DNA from: Xanthomonas hyacinthi
GTDB taxonomy: Bacteria; Pseudomonadota; Gammaproteobacteria; Xanthomonadales; Xanthomonadaceae
DNA: 64,000 bases
Assembly (NCBI RefSeq): GCF_009769165.1
Contig: NZ_CP043476.1
Coordinates: forward strand, 372,001 to 436,000
Direction: 5' to 3'
A program made the position numbers and the translations under genes. Numbering within the stretch: position 1 is the stretch's first letter; each line of letters starts with the position of its first letter. This document shows positions 15,892-24,449 of this stretch, piece after piece. The notes under the pieces were generated by a model. The model was not told the DNA's origin. It saw nothing but the letters and a program-made list of their open reading frames with translations, and searched no databases.

Positions 15892-17634
15892 TTACGGCGC
15901 CGGCGACGCCAGCTGCACTTCGGCCTTGCCGACCTCGTTGCGCGGGTCGCTGCCGCCGCTGAGCACGTTGTTGCGCTTGTCCCACTCCACCGTCTGCAGG
16001 TTGCCCCACACGTAGCTGGAACCGCGCCCGCCCGCGGCGCTGTCGCCGGGCAGCTTGAGCGCATGGCCCATCGCCTGCAGGCCTTGCACGGTGGCCGCGT
16101 CGAAGGTGCCGGTCTCGGTCTCGATCACGTCCGGCAGCCACTGGTGGTGGTAGCGCGGTAGCGCGGCGACCTGCTGCGCGCCAAGGCCGTCGTCGTAGCC
16201 GAGGATGCCGAGCAGGACCATGGTGATGATGCGGCTGCCGCCCGGGGTGCCGAGCACGATCGCCTTGTCGGCGTTCTCCATGAAGGTCGGCGACATCGAG
16301 CTGAGCGGGCGCTTGCCCGGCTTGGGCGCATTGGCGGCGTAACCCATCACCCCGAACGCGTTGGGCGTGCCGGGCTTGAGCGCGAAGTCGTCCATCTCGT
16401 CGTTGAGCAGCACCCCGGTGCCCTTGGGGATCAGCCCGGAGCCGAACAGCAGGTTCACGGTCTGGGTCGCGCCGACGCGGTTGCCCTCGCCGTCGATGAT
16501 CGAGAAGTGGGTGGTCTCGTCGTCTTCCAGCGGGGTCGGCTGGCCCGACAGCAGGTCGCTGGGCGTGGCTTTCTCCGGGTTGATGGTCGAGCGCAACCCC
16601 ACCGCATAGTCCTTGCTCAGCAGCACCCGCTGCGGCACCGCGGTGAAGTCCGGATCGCCCAGGAAGAAGGTGCGGTCGCGGTAGGCGCGGCGCATCGCCT
16701 CCACCACCAGGTGGGTGCGGTGCACCGGGTCCATCGCCTTCAGATCGTAGCCTTCCAGGATCTGCAGCATGCTGGCCAGGGCGATGCCGCCGGAGGACGG
16801 CGGCGGCGCGGTGGTGATGGTCCAGCCCTTGTACGCGAACTGGATCGGCGTGCGCTGCTTGACCGTGTAGCCGGCCAGCTCCTCGGCGGTCCAGTGGCCG
16901 CCGGCCTGCTTGACCCCGGCCAGCAGCTTCTTGGCGGTGGCGCCGCGGTAGAAGCCGTCGAAGCCCTTGGCGCCCAGCAACTGCAAGGTGTCGGCCAGTT
17001 CCGGCTGCTTGAACAGGTCGCCTTCGGCGATCGGCTTGCCGTTGCGCAGATAGACCTCGCGGGTCCCGGGATAGCGCTCCATCACCTCGCGCCGCAACTG
17101 GTAGCCCTCGGCCATGCGCCGGTACACCGGGAAGCCGTCGCGGGCGATGCGGATCGCCGGCGCCAGCGACTGCTGCAGCGGCAGCCGGCCGTGCCTGGTC
17201 GCCAGCTCCACCAGCGCCGCCGGCAGGCCGGGAATGCCGGCCGACCACGGGCCGTTGACCGAGCGGTCGCGGTCCAGCGCGCCCTTGGCGTCCAGGAACT
17301 TGTCGGCGGTCGCCGATTCCGGCGCGTATTCGCGCGCGTCCAGCATCACCTCCTTGCCGGTCTTGGCGTCGTGCAGCAGGAAGAAGCCGCCGCCGCCCAG
17401 GCCGGAGCTGATCGGCTCGACCACCGCCAGCGTCGAGGACACCGCCACCGCCGCGTCGAACGCGTTGCCGCCCTCGCGCAGGATCTGCAGGCCGGCATCG
17501 GTGGCCAGGCGATGGCCGCTGGCGACGGCGGCGCCGGGCGGATGCGTGGCGACGCTGGCGGTCGGCGCCTCGGCCCACGCGGTCGGCGTCAGCAGCAGGG
17601 CGAGCAGCAGGACACGGCGGGCGAGCGTTCTCAT
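15892..17634 (-). CDS. ggt: Gamma-glutamyltransferase
   Basis: A 580-residue periplasmic enzyme that transfers or hydrolyses the gamma-glutamyl group of glutathione. The signal peptide is RVLLLALLLTPTAWAEA. The proenzyme is cut before the conserved Thr in DDETTHFSIIDGEGNRVGAT, giving large and small subunits. Other landmarks are GEALSPGG-type VSSTLAVVEPISSGLGGGGF near the N-terminus, TITTAPPPSSGGIALASML and VLGTPGGSRIITMV (glutamate binding) in the small subunit. The ATG overlaps the stop of the upstream ferredoxin gene (ATGA at 17631-17634), so the two are translationally coupled. This ferredoxin-ggt order is a plausible operon. Confidence 0.95.
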   Translation of the reverse strand: MRTLARRVLLLALLLTPTAWAEAPTASVATHPPGAAVASGHRLATDAGLQILREGGNAFDAAVAVSSTLAVVEPISSGLGGGGFFLLHDAKTGKEVMLDAREYAPESATADKFLDAKGALDRDRSVNGPWSAGIPGLPAALVELATRHGRLPLQQSLAPAIRIARDGFPVYRRMAEGYQLRREVMERYPGTREVYLRNGKPIAEGDLFKQPELADTLQLLGAKGFDGFYRGATAKKLLAGVKQAGGHWTAEELAGYTVKQRTPIQFAYKGWTITTAPPPSSGGIALASMLQILEGYDLKAMDPVHRTHLVVEAMRRAYRDRTFFLGDPDFTAVPQRVLLSKDYAVGLRSTINPEKATPSDLLSGQPTPLEDDETTHFSIIDGEGNRVGATQTVNLLFGSGLIPKGTGVLLNDEMDDFALKPGTPNAFGVMGYAANAPKPGKRPLSSMSPTFMENADKAIVLGTPGGSRIITMVLLGILGYDDGLGAQQVAALPRYHHQWLPDVIETETGTFDAATVQGLQAMGHALKLPGDSAAGGRGSSYVWGNLQTVEWDKRNNVLSGGSDPRNEVGKAEVQLASPAP

Positions 17635-17915
17635 GCGGCGGGGGGCTCCTGTGGGTACGACTCGGGATGATCGCGCTGCAGCTGCAGCAGCTTGGCCAGC
17701 AGTTGCGCGTGGCTCTCCGGGATGGCCGGATCCGGGTCGATGCATTCGACCGGACACACCACCACGCATTGCGGCTCGTCGAAATGGCCGACGCATTCGG
17801 TACAGCGGGCCGGGTCGATCACGTAGATCGTCTCGCCCATCGCGATGGCCTGGTTCGGGCAGGCCGGCTCGCAGACGTCGCAGTTGACGCAGAGCTCGTT
17901 GATCTTGAGGGACAT
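17631..17915 (-). CDS. YfhL-type 4Fe-4S ferredoxin
   Basis: A 94-residue ferredoxin with two cluster motifs, CVNCDVCEPACP and CTECVGHFDEPQCVVVCP followed by VECI. The second motif contains the insertion typical of the YfhL/Alvin type, which binds two 4Fe-4S clusters of low potential. It acts as a soluble electron carrier. Its stop overlaps the ggt start. In many relatives coaD lies just upstream of this gene; here the upstream DNA instead holds an IS5-type transposase tail, suggesting a local rearrangement. Confidence 0.93.
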   Translation of the reverse strand: MSLKINELCVNCDVCEPACPNQAIAMGETIYVIDPARCTECVGHFDEPQCVVVCPVECIDPDPAIPESHAQLLAKLLQLQRDHPESYPQEPPAA

Positions 17916-18105
17916 TTCGCTGGATTCGGCACTGACCTGGGCATCTTACCGGATCGGGCAGCGCGCCCCCGCGAAGGGCGCGGCGAGCGTGCGGAACGCA
18001 GCGTCGCCCTGGTGTGGACACCGCCAGCGCCGCCGTTGGCCACCGCGGCTTGCCGCATCGACACCTGCGCTACCCGGCACATAATCCCCTCTCATCCAAT
18101 ACGCG

Positions 18106-18275
18106 AAGGACAGCGCCACTACGACCGGGCGCGGTGCAAGGATCGGCACCTGGCCGAGAACTTCGTCGCCAAGCTCACGCCGGACCGGGCCATTGCCACC
18201 CGATACCACACGACCGCCTGCAACGTCCTCGGCGCGATCCACTGGATCGCCTCTGCCATCCTGCTTAATCGATGA
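18106..18275 (+). pseudogene. C-terminal remnant of an IS5-family transposase
   Basis: About 55 codons encode HYDRARCKDRHLAENFVAKL, TPDRAIATRYHTTACNVLGA, IHWIASAILLNR and a stop. This matches the end of IS5-family (IS427-like) transposases, where RY-RDRHLVEN-F-KLK-RAIATRYDKTA is conserved and contains the last catalytic Glu (AEN). Nothing upstream resembles the rest of the gene, and no terminal repeats are evident. It is a dead tail left by a deletion or recombination between the ferredoxin and dienelactone hydrolase genes. Confidence 0.82.
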
Positions 18276-18335
18276 CACGCCCCAGCCGCCAGCGTGGATA
18301 ATCGATGCATCCCTCCCCCGCCACAGGAACGCACC

Positions 18336-18998
18336 ATGGGCCACTGGACTACCCTCGATACCGCGCACGGCCAGGTCTCGGCCTGGCACGCCCTGCCGCA
18401 AGGCGCCCCGCGCGGCGGCCTGGTGCTCATCCAGGAGATCTTCGGCGTCACCGCCTACATCCGCGAGGTCGCCGACTACTACGCCGCGCAGGGCTACGAA
18501 GTGCTGGCTCCAGGCCTGTTCGATCCGGTGCAGAAGGACGCGCAGCTGAACTACGACCAGGACGGCGTGCACAAGGGCCTGGAACTGGTCGGCGCGCTCG
18601 GCTTCGACAAGGCGCTGGACATCGTGCAGGCCGCGGCGCTGGCGCTGGCACCGACCGGCAAGGTCGGCACCGTCGGCTACTGCTGGGGCGGCAGCGTCGC
18701 GCTGCTGGCCGCGCTGCGGCTGGGCCTGCCCTCGGTGAGCTACTACGGCGGGCGCAACACCCAGTTCCTCGACGAGACCCCGAAGGCGCCGGTGCTGTTC
18801 CACTTCGGCGCGCAGGACAGCAGCATTCCGCCGGACGCGGTGCAGCAGCATCGCGAGAAGCTGCCGCAGATGCAGACCTACGTGTATCCGGCCGGGCATG
18901 GCTTCGACCGCCATGTCGACCCGAACCACTACGATGCCGACAGCGCCGACAGCGCGCGCGAACGCAGCCTTGCCTTCCTCGCCGAACACCTGCGCTGA
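18336..18998 (+). CDS. Dienelactone hydrolase family protein
   Basis: A 220-residue alpha/beta hydrolase. The nucleophile elbow GTVGYCWGGSVAL has Cys in place of Ser, as in true dienelactone hydrolases (carboxymethylenebutenolidase). The Asp is in FHFGAQDSSIP and the His in YPAGHGFDRH. The start MGHWTTLDTAHGQVSAWHA at 18336 is preceded by CAGGAAC. The substrate is not certain, since many bacterial members act on other lactones or esters. It lies 9 bp upstream of the HIT gene and is probably cotranscribed with it. Confidence 0.92.
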   Translation: MGHWTTLDTAHGQVSAWHALPQGAPRGGLVLIQEIFGVTAYIREVADYYAAQGYEVLAPGLFDPVQKDAQLNYDQDGVHKGLELVGALGFDKALDIVQAAALALAPTGKVGTVGYCWGGSVALLAALRLGLPSVSYYGGRNTQFLDETPKAPVLFHFGAQDSSIPPDAVQQHREKLPQMQTYVYPAGHGFDRHVDPNHYDADSADSARERSLAFLAEHLR

Positions 18999-19007
18999 GC
19001 CGCACCG

Positions 19008-19415
19008 ATGGGCGATTTCGCACTCGATCCGCGGCTGCAGGCCGACAGCGCGTTCGTCGCCGACGGCCCGCTGTCGCAGGTCCGGCTGATGGACGACGCG
19101 CGCTTCCCGTGGCTGCTGCTGGTGCCGCGCGTGGCCGCCGCCAGCGAATGGATCGACCTGGACGGCGCCCAGCAGCGCCTGCTGCTGGCCGAGATCAATC
19201 AGCTCTCGCAGCTGCTGCGCGGCGAGCCCGGGGTGCAGAAACTCAACCTCGGCGCGCTGGGCAATATCGTGCGGCAACTGCACGTGCATGTGCTCGGGCG
19301 CCACGCAGGCGATGCGGCCTGGCCCGGGCCGGTGTGGGGCAGTGGTACGCCGCAGCGGCTGGACGCCGATGTCCTGCAGACCCGTGTTGCGGCGTGGCGG
19401 CAACGGCTACGATAG
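19008..19415 (+). CDS. HIT domain protein
   Basis: A 135-residue histidine-triad protein. The triad region is IVRQLHVHVLGRHAGDAAWP (HxHxxxxH near residues 88-95), used to bind nucleotide phosphates. RFPWLLLVPRVAAASEWIDL is the typical N-terminal part of the FHIT/diadenosine hydrolase-like subgroup. It probably hydrolyses nucleotide phosphoramidates or dinucleoside polyphosphates. It follows the dienelactone hydrolase gene with a 9-bp gap and precedes a small membrane protein gene. Confidence 0.9.
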   Translation: MGDFALDPRLQADSAFVADGPLSQVRLMDDARFPWLLLVPRVAAASEWIDLDGAQQRLLLAEINQLSQLLRGEPGVQKLNLGALGNIVRQLHVHVLGRHAGDAAWPGPVWGSGTPQRLDADVLQTRVAAWRQRLR

Positions 19416-19443
19416 GCGCCCTTTTGACGGAAGCCGCGCCTCC

Positions 19444-19611
19444 ATGAAATCCAATGTGATCGCCGCCATCGTGCTGATCGTGATCGGCCTGGTATTCCTG
19501 GCCAACAACCTGGGCTGGACCAATCTCAGCCTGGGCCGGCTGATCGCCACCTGGTGGCCGGCGATCCTGGTCGCGGTCGGCGTGGGCATGCTGTTCGGCC
19601 GCGGCAAGTAG
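19444..19611 (+). CDS. Small DUF5668-type membrane protein
   Basis: Only 55 residues. Two hydrophobic segments, VIAAIVLIVIGLVFLANNLG and WWPAILVAVGVGMLF, are joined by a short loop. The NNLGW and WWPAILVAVG pattern matches the LiaF-like/DUF5668 transmembrane domain. Its function is unknown. The start codon is 28 bp after the HIT stop, on the same strand. Confidence 0.75.
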   Translation: MKSNVIAAIVLIVIGLVFLANNLGWTNLSLGRLIATWWPAILVAVGVGMLFGRGK

Positions 19612-19667
19612 TCGCGGCGCGGCGCGCGTCCCTGCCGGCCGCCGGCGCGCGGCGGCGGCCGGATGCA

Positions 19668-20120
19668 TCAGCGGCGGATGTTGACCACCTGGGTGCCGGC
19701 GATGATGCCGTGCAGGCAGCGCGTGTCCTGGCGGAAAATGAACAACGCATCGATGAGGACGTAGAGGCTGCCCACCACCGGCACCATCGACAGCAGCTGG
19801 GTCGGCAGGTAGCGCAGCGCGATCAGCCGACACAGCGGCGGCTGCGCGCCGTGCAGATCGACGATGCGGATCCACAGCAGCTTCTTGCCCCAGGTCTGCC
19901 CGGTCTTGGCCAGCGGATAGCCCTGCACCACCACGAACATCACGAACGCCAGCGCCACATAGCCGGCCGTGGCCAGCAACGACATCGCTTCGCCGCCGCG
20001 CGCCGCGTCCATGACCTTGCCGAAATAGCCGGTGACCGCGACCAGCAGCAGAAAGGTCGCCAGCGCGATCACGCCGTCGATCAGCGCCGCACCGCGGCGC
20101 TCGCCGCGGCCGGCCAGCAC
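19668..20120 (-). CDS. RDD family membrane protein (start doubtful, possible frameshift)
   Basis: An RDD protein: GRGERRGAALIDGVIALATF holds the R and D of helix 1, and GQTWGKKLLWIRIVDLHGAQ and TRCLHGIIAGTQVVNIRR complete the domain, with three or four hydrophobic helices. The GTG at 20120 is only the first possible start in frame. An ATG at 20197 opens MNDPNPCQAPEAPLPAA, which looks like the expected N-terminus of this family but is in a different frame. The switch would fall in the GC-rich stretch 20120-20160. Either the gene has a frameshift or the sequence an error there. The function of RDD proteins is mostly unknown; some are Na+/H+ antiporters or transporters. Confidence 0.7.
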   Translation of the reverse strand: MLAGRGERRGAALIDGVIALATFLLLVAVTGYFGKVMDAARGGEAMSLLATAGYVALAFVMFVVVQGYPLAKTGQTWGKKLLWIRIVDLHGAQPPLCRLIALRYLPTQLLSMVPVVGSLYVLIDALFIFRQDTRCLHGIIAGTQVVNIRR

Positions 20121-20225
20121 CTCGGCACCGTCCAGCGCCAGAGCGGCGCCGCCGGCAGCGGCGCTTCGGGCGCCTGGCAGGGATTGGGATCGTTCATTGC
20201 ACGCTCCTTGTGCAGTGGAAAAAAC

Positions 20226-20792
20226 TCAGGTTCTGGGCAGGGTCACGCCGGTCTGGCCCTGATACTTGCCGCCGCGGTCCTTGTAGCTGGTCTCGCACAT
20301 CTCGTCGGACTCGAAGAACAGCATCTGCGCCACGCCTTCGTTGGCGTAGATGCGCGCCGGCAACGGCGTGGTGTTGCTGAATTCCAGGGTCACGTGGCCT
20401 TCCCATTCCGGCTCCAGCGGGGTCACGTTGACGATGATGCCGCAGCGCGCATAGGTACTCTTGCCCAGGCACACCACCAGGGTGCTGCGCGGAATGCGGA
20501 AATACTCCACGGTGCGCGCCAGGGCGAAGCTGTTGGGCGGGATGATGCACACGTCCGACTCGATGTCGACGAAGCTGCCGCTGTCGAAATGCTTGGGATC
20601 GACGATGGTCGAGTTGATGTTGGTGAACACCTTGAACTCGCGCGAGCAGCGCACGTCGTAGCCGTAGCTGGAGGTGCCGTAGCTGACGATGCGCTCGCCG
20701 TTGACCTGCTTCACCTGGCCCGGCTCGTAGGGCGCGATCATGCCGTGCTGTTCGGACATGCGGCGGATCCAGCGGTCGCTCTTGATGCTCAT
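20226..20792 (-). CDS. dcd: dCTP deaminase
   Basis: A 188-residue enzyme that deaminates dCTP to dUTP for dTMP synthesis. The start [20 protein letters not shown] is standard. Conserved blocks are [55 protein letters not shown] (active-site segment) and [18 protein letters not shown], ending [19 protein letters not shown]. The length is normal. It is the gene downstream of apbC/mrp on the same strand with about 130 bp between them, as in other Xanthomonadaceae. Confidence 0.97.
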   Translation of the reverse strand: MSIKSDRWIRRMSEQHGMIAPYEPGQVKQVNGERIVSYGTSSYGYDVRCSREFKVFTNINSTIVDPKHFDSGSFVDIESDVCIIPPNSFALARTVEYFRIPRSTLVVCLGKSTYARCGIIVNVTPLEPEWEGHVTLEFSNTTPLPARIYANEGVAQMLFFESDEMCETSYKDRGGKYQGQTGVTLPRT

Positions 20793-20920
20793 ACGTCTTC
20801 CTGATGCCTGTGGCGGCAGATCGGAACCTGCCTGCCGGGAGCGCAGCCGACGCCGAAGCGCGCCGCAGTGACCGGCGATTCTAGCCGGTCGCGGCGCGTT
20901 CGCGGCGGCCGCGGCGGCGC

Positions 20921-21772
20921 TCAGCGCAGCGAGGCGGTAATCGGGATCGACGCGCGCGGCCGCTTGCGCAGCGCCTCGGTCAGGCGCTGCGCGGTGGCCA
21001 GATAGGCCTGCGCGGCGGCCGAATCCGGGGCCGCGGCCACGATCGGGGTGCCGGCGTCGCCCTGCTCGCGGATCGCGATCGCCAGCGGCAGCGACCCCAG
21101 CAGCGGCACGCCGTACTGCTGCGCCATGCGCTGGCCGCCGCCCTCGCCGAACAGGTGCTCGACATGGCCGCACTGCGAACAGGTATGCAGCGCCATGTTC
21201 TCGACGATGCCCAGCACCGGCACCCCGACCTTCTCGAACATCTTCAGCGCCTTCTTCGCATCCAGCGTGGCGATGTCCTGCGGCGTGGTCACGATCACCG
21301 CGCCGGCCACCGGGATCTTCTGCGCCAGGGTCAGCTGGATGTCGCCGGTGCCCGGCGGCAGGTCGATCAACAGGTAGTCCAGGTCGTCCCACAGCGTATC
21401 GGTGAACAGCTGGGTCAGCGCCGAGGTCGCCATCGGCCCGCGCCAGATCATCGGCGTGTCCTGGTCCACCAGCAGCCCGATCGACATCGCCTCGATGCCG
21501 AACGCGCGCATCGGCTCGATCGACTTGTTGTCGGGGCTGTCCGGGCGTCCGCTCAGGCCGAGCATGGCCGGCACGCTGGGACCATAGACATCGGCGTCCA
21601 GCACGCCGACCCGCGCGCCCTGGCGCTGCAGCGCCAGCGCCAGGTTCACCGCGGTGGTGGACTTGCCCACCCCGCCCTTGCCGGAGCCGATGGCGATGAC
21701 ATTGCGGATCCGCGGCAACGGCGCGAGATTGGGCTGGACGGCGTGGGCGGGAATGCGGGGGCGGTCGGTCAT
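20921..21772 (-). CDS. apbC: Mrp/ApbC iron-sulfur cluster carrier ATPase
   Basis: A 283-residue P-loop ATPase of the Mrp/NBP35 group, which moves Fe-S clusters to apoproteins. The deviant Walker A is [20 protein letters not shown], with [17 protein letters not shown] after it. [18 protein letters not shown] is Walker B, and the metal-binding CxxC is HTCSQCGHV (about residue 190). The N-terminal domain (DUF59) found in longer Mrp proteins is absent, so this is the short form. The start [15 protein letters not shown] at 21772 was chosen as the first ATG before the P-loop with a typical N-terminus. Confidence 0.93.
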   Translation of the reverse strand: MTDRPRIPAHAVQPNLAPLPRIRNVIAIGSGKGGVGKSTTAVNLALALQRQGARVGVLDADVYGPSVPAMLGLSGRPDSPDNKSIEPMRAFGIEAMSIGLLVDQDTPMIWRGPMATSALTQLFTDTLWDDLDYLLIDLPPGTGDIQLTLAQKIPVAGAVIVTTPQDIATLDAKKALKMFEKVGVPVLGIVENMALHTCSQCGHVEHLFGEGGGQRMAQQYGVPLLGSLPLAIAIREQGDAGTPIVAAAPDSAAAQAYLATAQRLTEALRKRPRASIPITASLR

Positions 21773-22252
21773 CGGGAACTCGTAAACAGGAATCGGCGGG
21801 TGTCTAGGCACCGCGCCAGCGAAAACTACACCACAGATGGGCGCAGGGGACGCAGGCAGCGCGCCATCAGCGTGCAACATGACTATACAAGGGCGCCACC
21901 GGCCACTGGCCACTGAGCGGCAAATGGAAAGGCGATAGCCGTTCCACCGGAGAGTTCAGTGGCCGGCAGACGACGGCATGATCGACCATCCACCCATGGC
22001 CTGCTCGTGTTGTCGTGTCTGCGGCCATGCCTTGTCGCAGCGCTTAGCGAAGTAAATCCGGGGCCTCCCCCCGGGCGTCTCAACGCTCGCCACAACATCG
22101 CATTCCCCGTCGCACGATCCGCCCGCGGATGATCCCCCGCCTGTCCTGCGTGCAGGCTCGAGTGCGTGAACACCAAGTTCTGCTATATTCACATCCTGTT
22201 CATTTTGTGCACGAGCGCAATTGCCCGCTATTTCTCATTTGGGAGATTTTGC
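21773..22252. other. 480-bp intergenic region
   Basis: No gene is supported here. Composition falls in GC towards the right, and the last 80 bp are AT-rich (CTATATTCACATCCTG, TTCATTTTGTGCACG), which probably includes the promoter of the S9 peptidase. GGGAG at 22241-22245 is a likely ribosome-binding site. Confidence 0.5.
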
Positions 22253-24289
22253 ATGACAAGAGTTCATTCGGCGCGCCATCTGAGCGTCGCCGCAGGCGTT
22301 GCGATGTTGCTGGCAAGCACGGCTGCCCAAGCCATGCAACCCATCCCGATCGAGGATCTGGCTCGCCTGCCAGCGCTCCAGTCAGTGACGATGAGTCCCG
22401 ACGGCAAGCATATCGTGGGACTTGTTCCGTCTCCGCAGAACCCGGATGAAACGGCTTTGGCCACCTGGGATACCTCCGCGCTATCCAAAGGGCCGACCAT
22501 CGTCACGCCATCCGGCGACAAGATGAAATTCATCTCCGCTTATGCCCTGAAGGCAGACAAGATCCTGACCGTAGCGCGACAGGAATGGACAGGACGTCTT
22601 GGTGGTTGTGGAGAGGGCAATTCCACAGGTTCAACTCGCACTTTCGTCTCCAAGACCTATTTGACCAGCGATGACCAGAAGGATTTCAAGGAAGCGTTTG
22701 CGGACAATGCCCGAAAAATCGGCATCAGCACCGACACCCAACTGTGCCTGGAGCTGAGCGGCACGGCATCCCTTGTCGATATGCTCCCGCTGGATCCGGA
22801 GAGAGTGGTTATCCGGCAGTTGAGCGAAATCAGCCTTTCGTCCAGCTATTACCTGTACAACCTCAAGACCGGACAGACCGAGCTGCTTTTCCGCGGCGAC
22901 TCCCGCGCAGTACCGTCTCTGTTCGACCATCGCACCGGCAAGGTCCTGGCCAAGCAACAGATTGAAGAGGCAGGCAGCGATTACGAACAGCAGGTTTTGC
23001 TGCTCAACCCAAAATCAGGGCAATTCGATATCCATGCGCCGTTGACCACCAAGGTCTCGGCCCGCAACGTGGTGGATGTCGCAGGCATAGACGACGCGAC
23101 CGGAAAGTACTACATCTTGACCGATCAGTTCTCCGACAAAGCCCAGGTACGCCTGTACGATCCAATACAGCGCAAATATGATTCCGACCCCGTGGTGGCC
23201 GACCAGAACTTTTCCATCAGCGGCCTCATCTTCGGCACACAACCGAACAACTTCAACAAAGTTGTCGGCTTCACCGTAGACGGCCCCTATCGCCAGTCCA
23301 TCTATGTGGATCCGACGCTGAGGTCCATACAGGATGGCCTGAAAAAAGCCTTCCCGGGGCAGAATATCTCGATCGGGACCTACACGGATGATTTCTCCAA
23401 AGTGTTTTTCACCGTGCAGAGCGCCGACCAGCCGCCTAGCTATCACATCCTCGTCGACAGAAAAAGCGTAACGCCTCTAGGCAGTTCCAGGCCGTGGATC
23501 GGCAAGGGGGGCCTAGCCGGGGAAGAGCGCTGGATCACTTATACCGCACGCGACGGCCGCAAGATCCCCGCGATTCTGGATCTCCCCGCTGGCTGGAAAC
23601 AGGGCGATGCGCCCGGCCCGGCGATCATCAATCCGCACGGCGGCCCTTGGGCACGCGATTACATGGGCTGGGATGTTTCCGGCTGGGTTCCACTGCTGAC
23701 GTCGCGCGGCTATGCAGTTCTGCGACCTCAATACCGCGGATCCCAAGGTCTCGGGCGTGACCTGTGGATCGCTGGCGACCGCGAATGGGGACAGAAAATG
23801 TCCGACGACAACGACGATGGCGCCGCTTTGCTGGTTTCCGAAGGCTATGCGGACAAAGGCCGGATCGCGATCTTCGGGTATTCGTACGGCGGATTTGCGG
23901 CGGCGGCGGCAACCGTGCGCAAGCCCTCGCCCTACCAATGCGCCATCGCGGGCGCTCCAGTCACCAATCTGGGCAAGCTGAGCACCTCCTGGAGCGACAA
24001 CCGCCTGCAACGCATCCTGCAGGGAAAGACGCTGAAGGGCATGGACCCGATGCAGAACACCGCCGATGCCACGATACCGGTATTGCTGTTCGTCGGGGAC
24101 AGGGACGTGCGAACGCCCTCGTTCCACGCCAAGGGCTTCTACGACGCCGTCAAGGACGTCGTCCCGGCGAAGTTTTTCCTGATTCCCGACCAGCCGCACA
24201 GCTTGCCCTGGTACCCGCGTCAGCAAAGGCAGACGCTCGGCCTGATCGAGGACTTCCTCAAGAATGACTGCGGTCCGGGCGGCCTCTGA
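22253..24289 (+). CDS. S9 family prolyl oligopeptidase-like serine peptidase
   Basis: A 678-residue secreted peptidase. The start MTRVHSARHLSV at 22253 gives a signal peptide ending STAAQAMQP and has GGGAG upstream; earlier in-frame codons lie in the AT-rich promoter region. A seven-bladed propeller-like domain occupies most of the first 430 residues (QSVTMSPDGKHIVGLV). The catalytic alpha/beta hydrolase domain has GPAIINPHGGPWARDY, IAIFGYSYGGFAAAAA with Ser544 as nucleophile, LLFVGDRDVRTP (Asp) and IPDQPHSLPW (His). It would cut peptides in the periplasm. The TonB receptor 160 bp downstream on the same strand suggests scavenging of peptide-derived nutrients. GC content is lower than in the neighbouring backbone. 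Confidence 0.93.
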   Translation: MTRVHSARHLSVAAGVAMLLASTAAQAMQPIPIEDLARLPALQSVTMSPDGKHIVGLVPSPQNPDETALATWDTSALSKGPTIVTPSGDKMKFISAYALKADKILTVARQEWTGRLGGCGEGNSTGSTRTFVSKTYLTSDDQKDFKEAFADNARKIGISTDTQLCLELSGTASLVDMLPLDPERVVIRQLSEISLSSSYYLYNLKTGQTELLFRGDSRAVPSLFDHRTGKVLAKQQIEEAGSDYEQQVLLLNPKSGQFDIHAPLTTKVSARNVVDVAGIDDATGKYYILTDQFSDKAQVRLYDPIQRKYDSDPVVADQNFSISGLIFGTQPNNFNKVVGFTVDGPYRQSIYVDPTLRSIQDGLKKAFPGQNISIGTYTDDFSKVFFTVQSADQPPSYHILVDRKSVTPLGSSRPWIGKGGLAGEERWITYTARDGRKIPAILDLPAGWKQGDAPGPAIINPHGGPWARDYMGWDVSGWVPLLTSRGYAVLRPQYRGSQGLGRDLWIAGDREWGQKMSDDNDDGAALLVSEGYADKGRIAIFGYSYGGFAAAAATVRKPSPYQCAIAGAPVTNLGKLSTSWSDNRLQRILQGKTLKGMDPMQNTADATIPVLLFVGDRDVRTPSFHAKGFYDAVKDVVPAKFFLIPDQPHSLPWYPRQQRQTLGLIEDFLKNDCGPGGL

Positions 24290-24449
24290 ACGCGTTCGAC
24301 AAGCGCCTTACAGCGGAAATGTCGCATCCGTATGACAGAGGGTGTTTTCCTGTTCAGCGGATATTGCATCAGCGACGTGACAGAGGTACATTCGCTTAAC
24401 CAAGTTGTAACAAATGCTTCATTTCTATTGACTTTGGAGAGAGAACGCA

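Noticed and set aside
20226..21392. 388-codon frame containing dcd
   Set aside because: Only the part from ATG 20792 is dcd. The upstream portion is antisense-free but out-of-frame reading through apbC.
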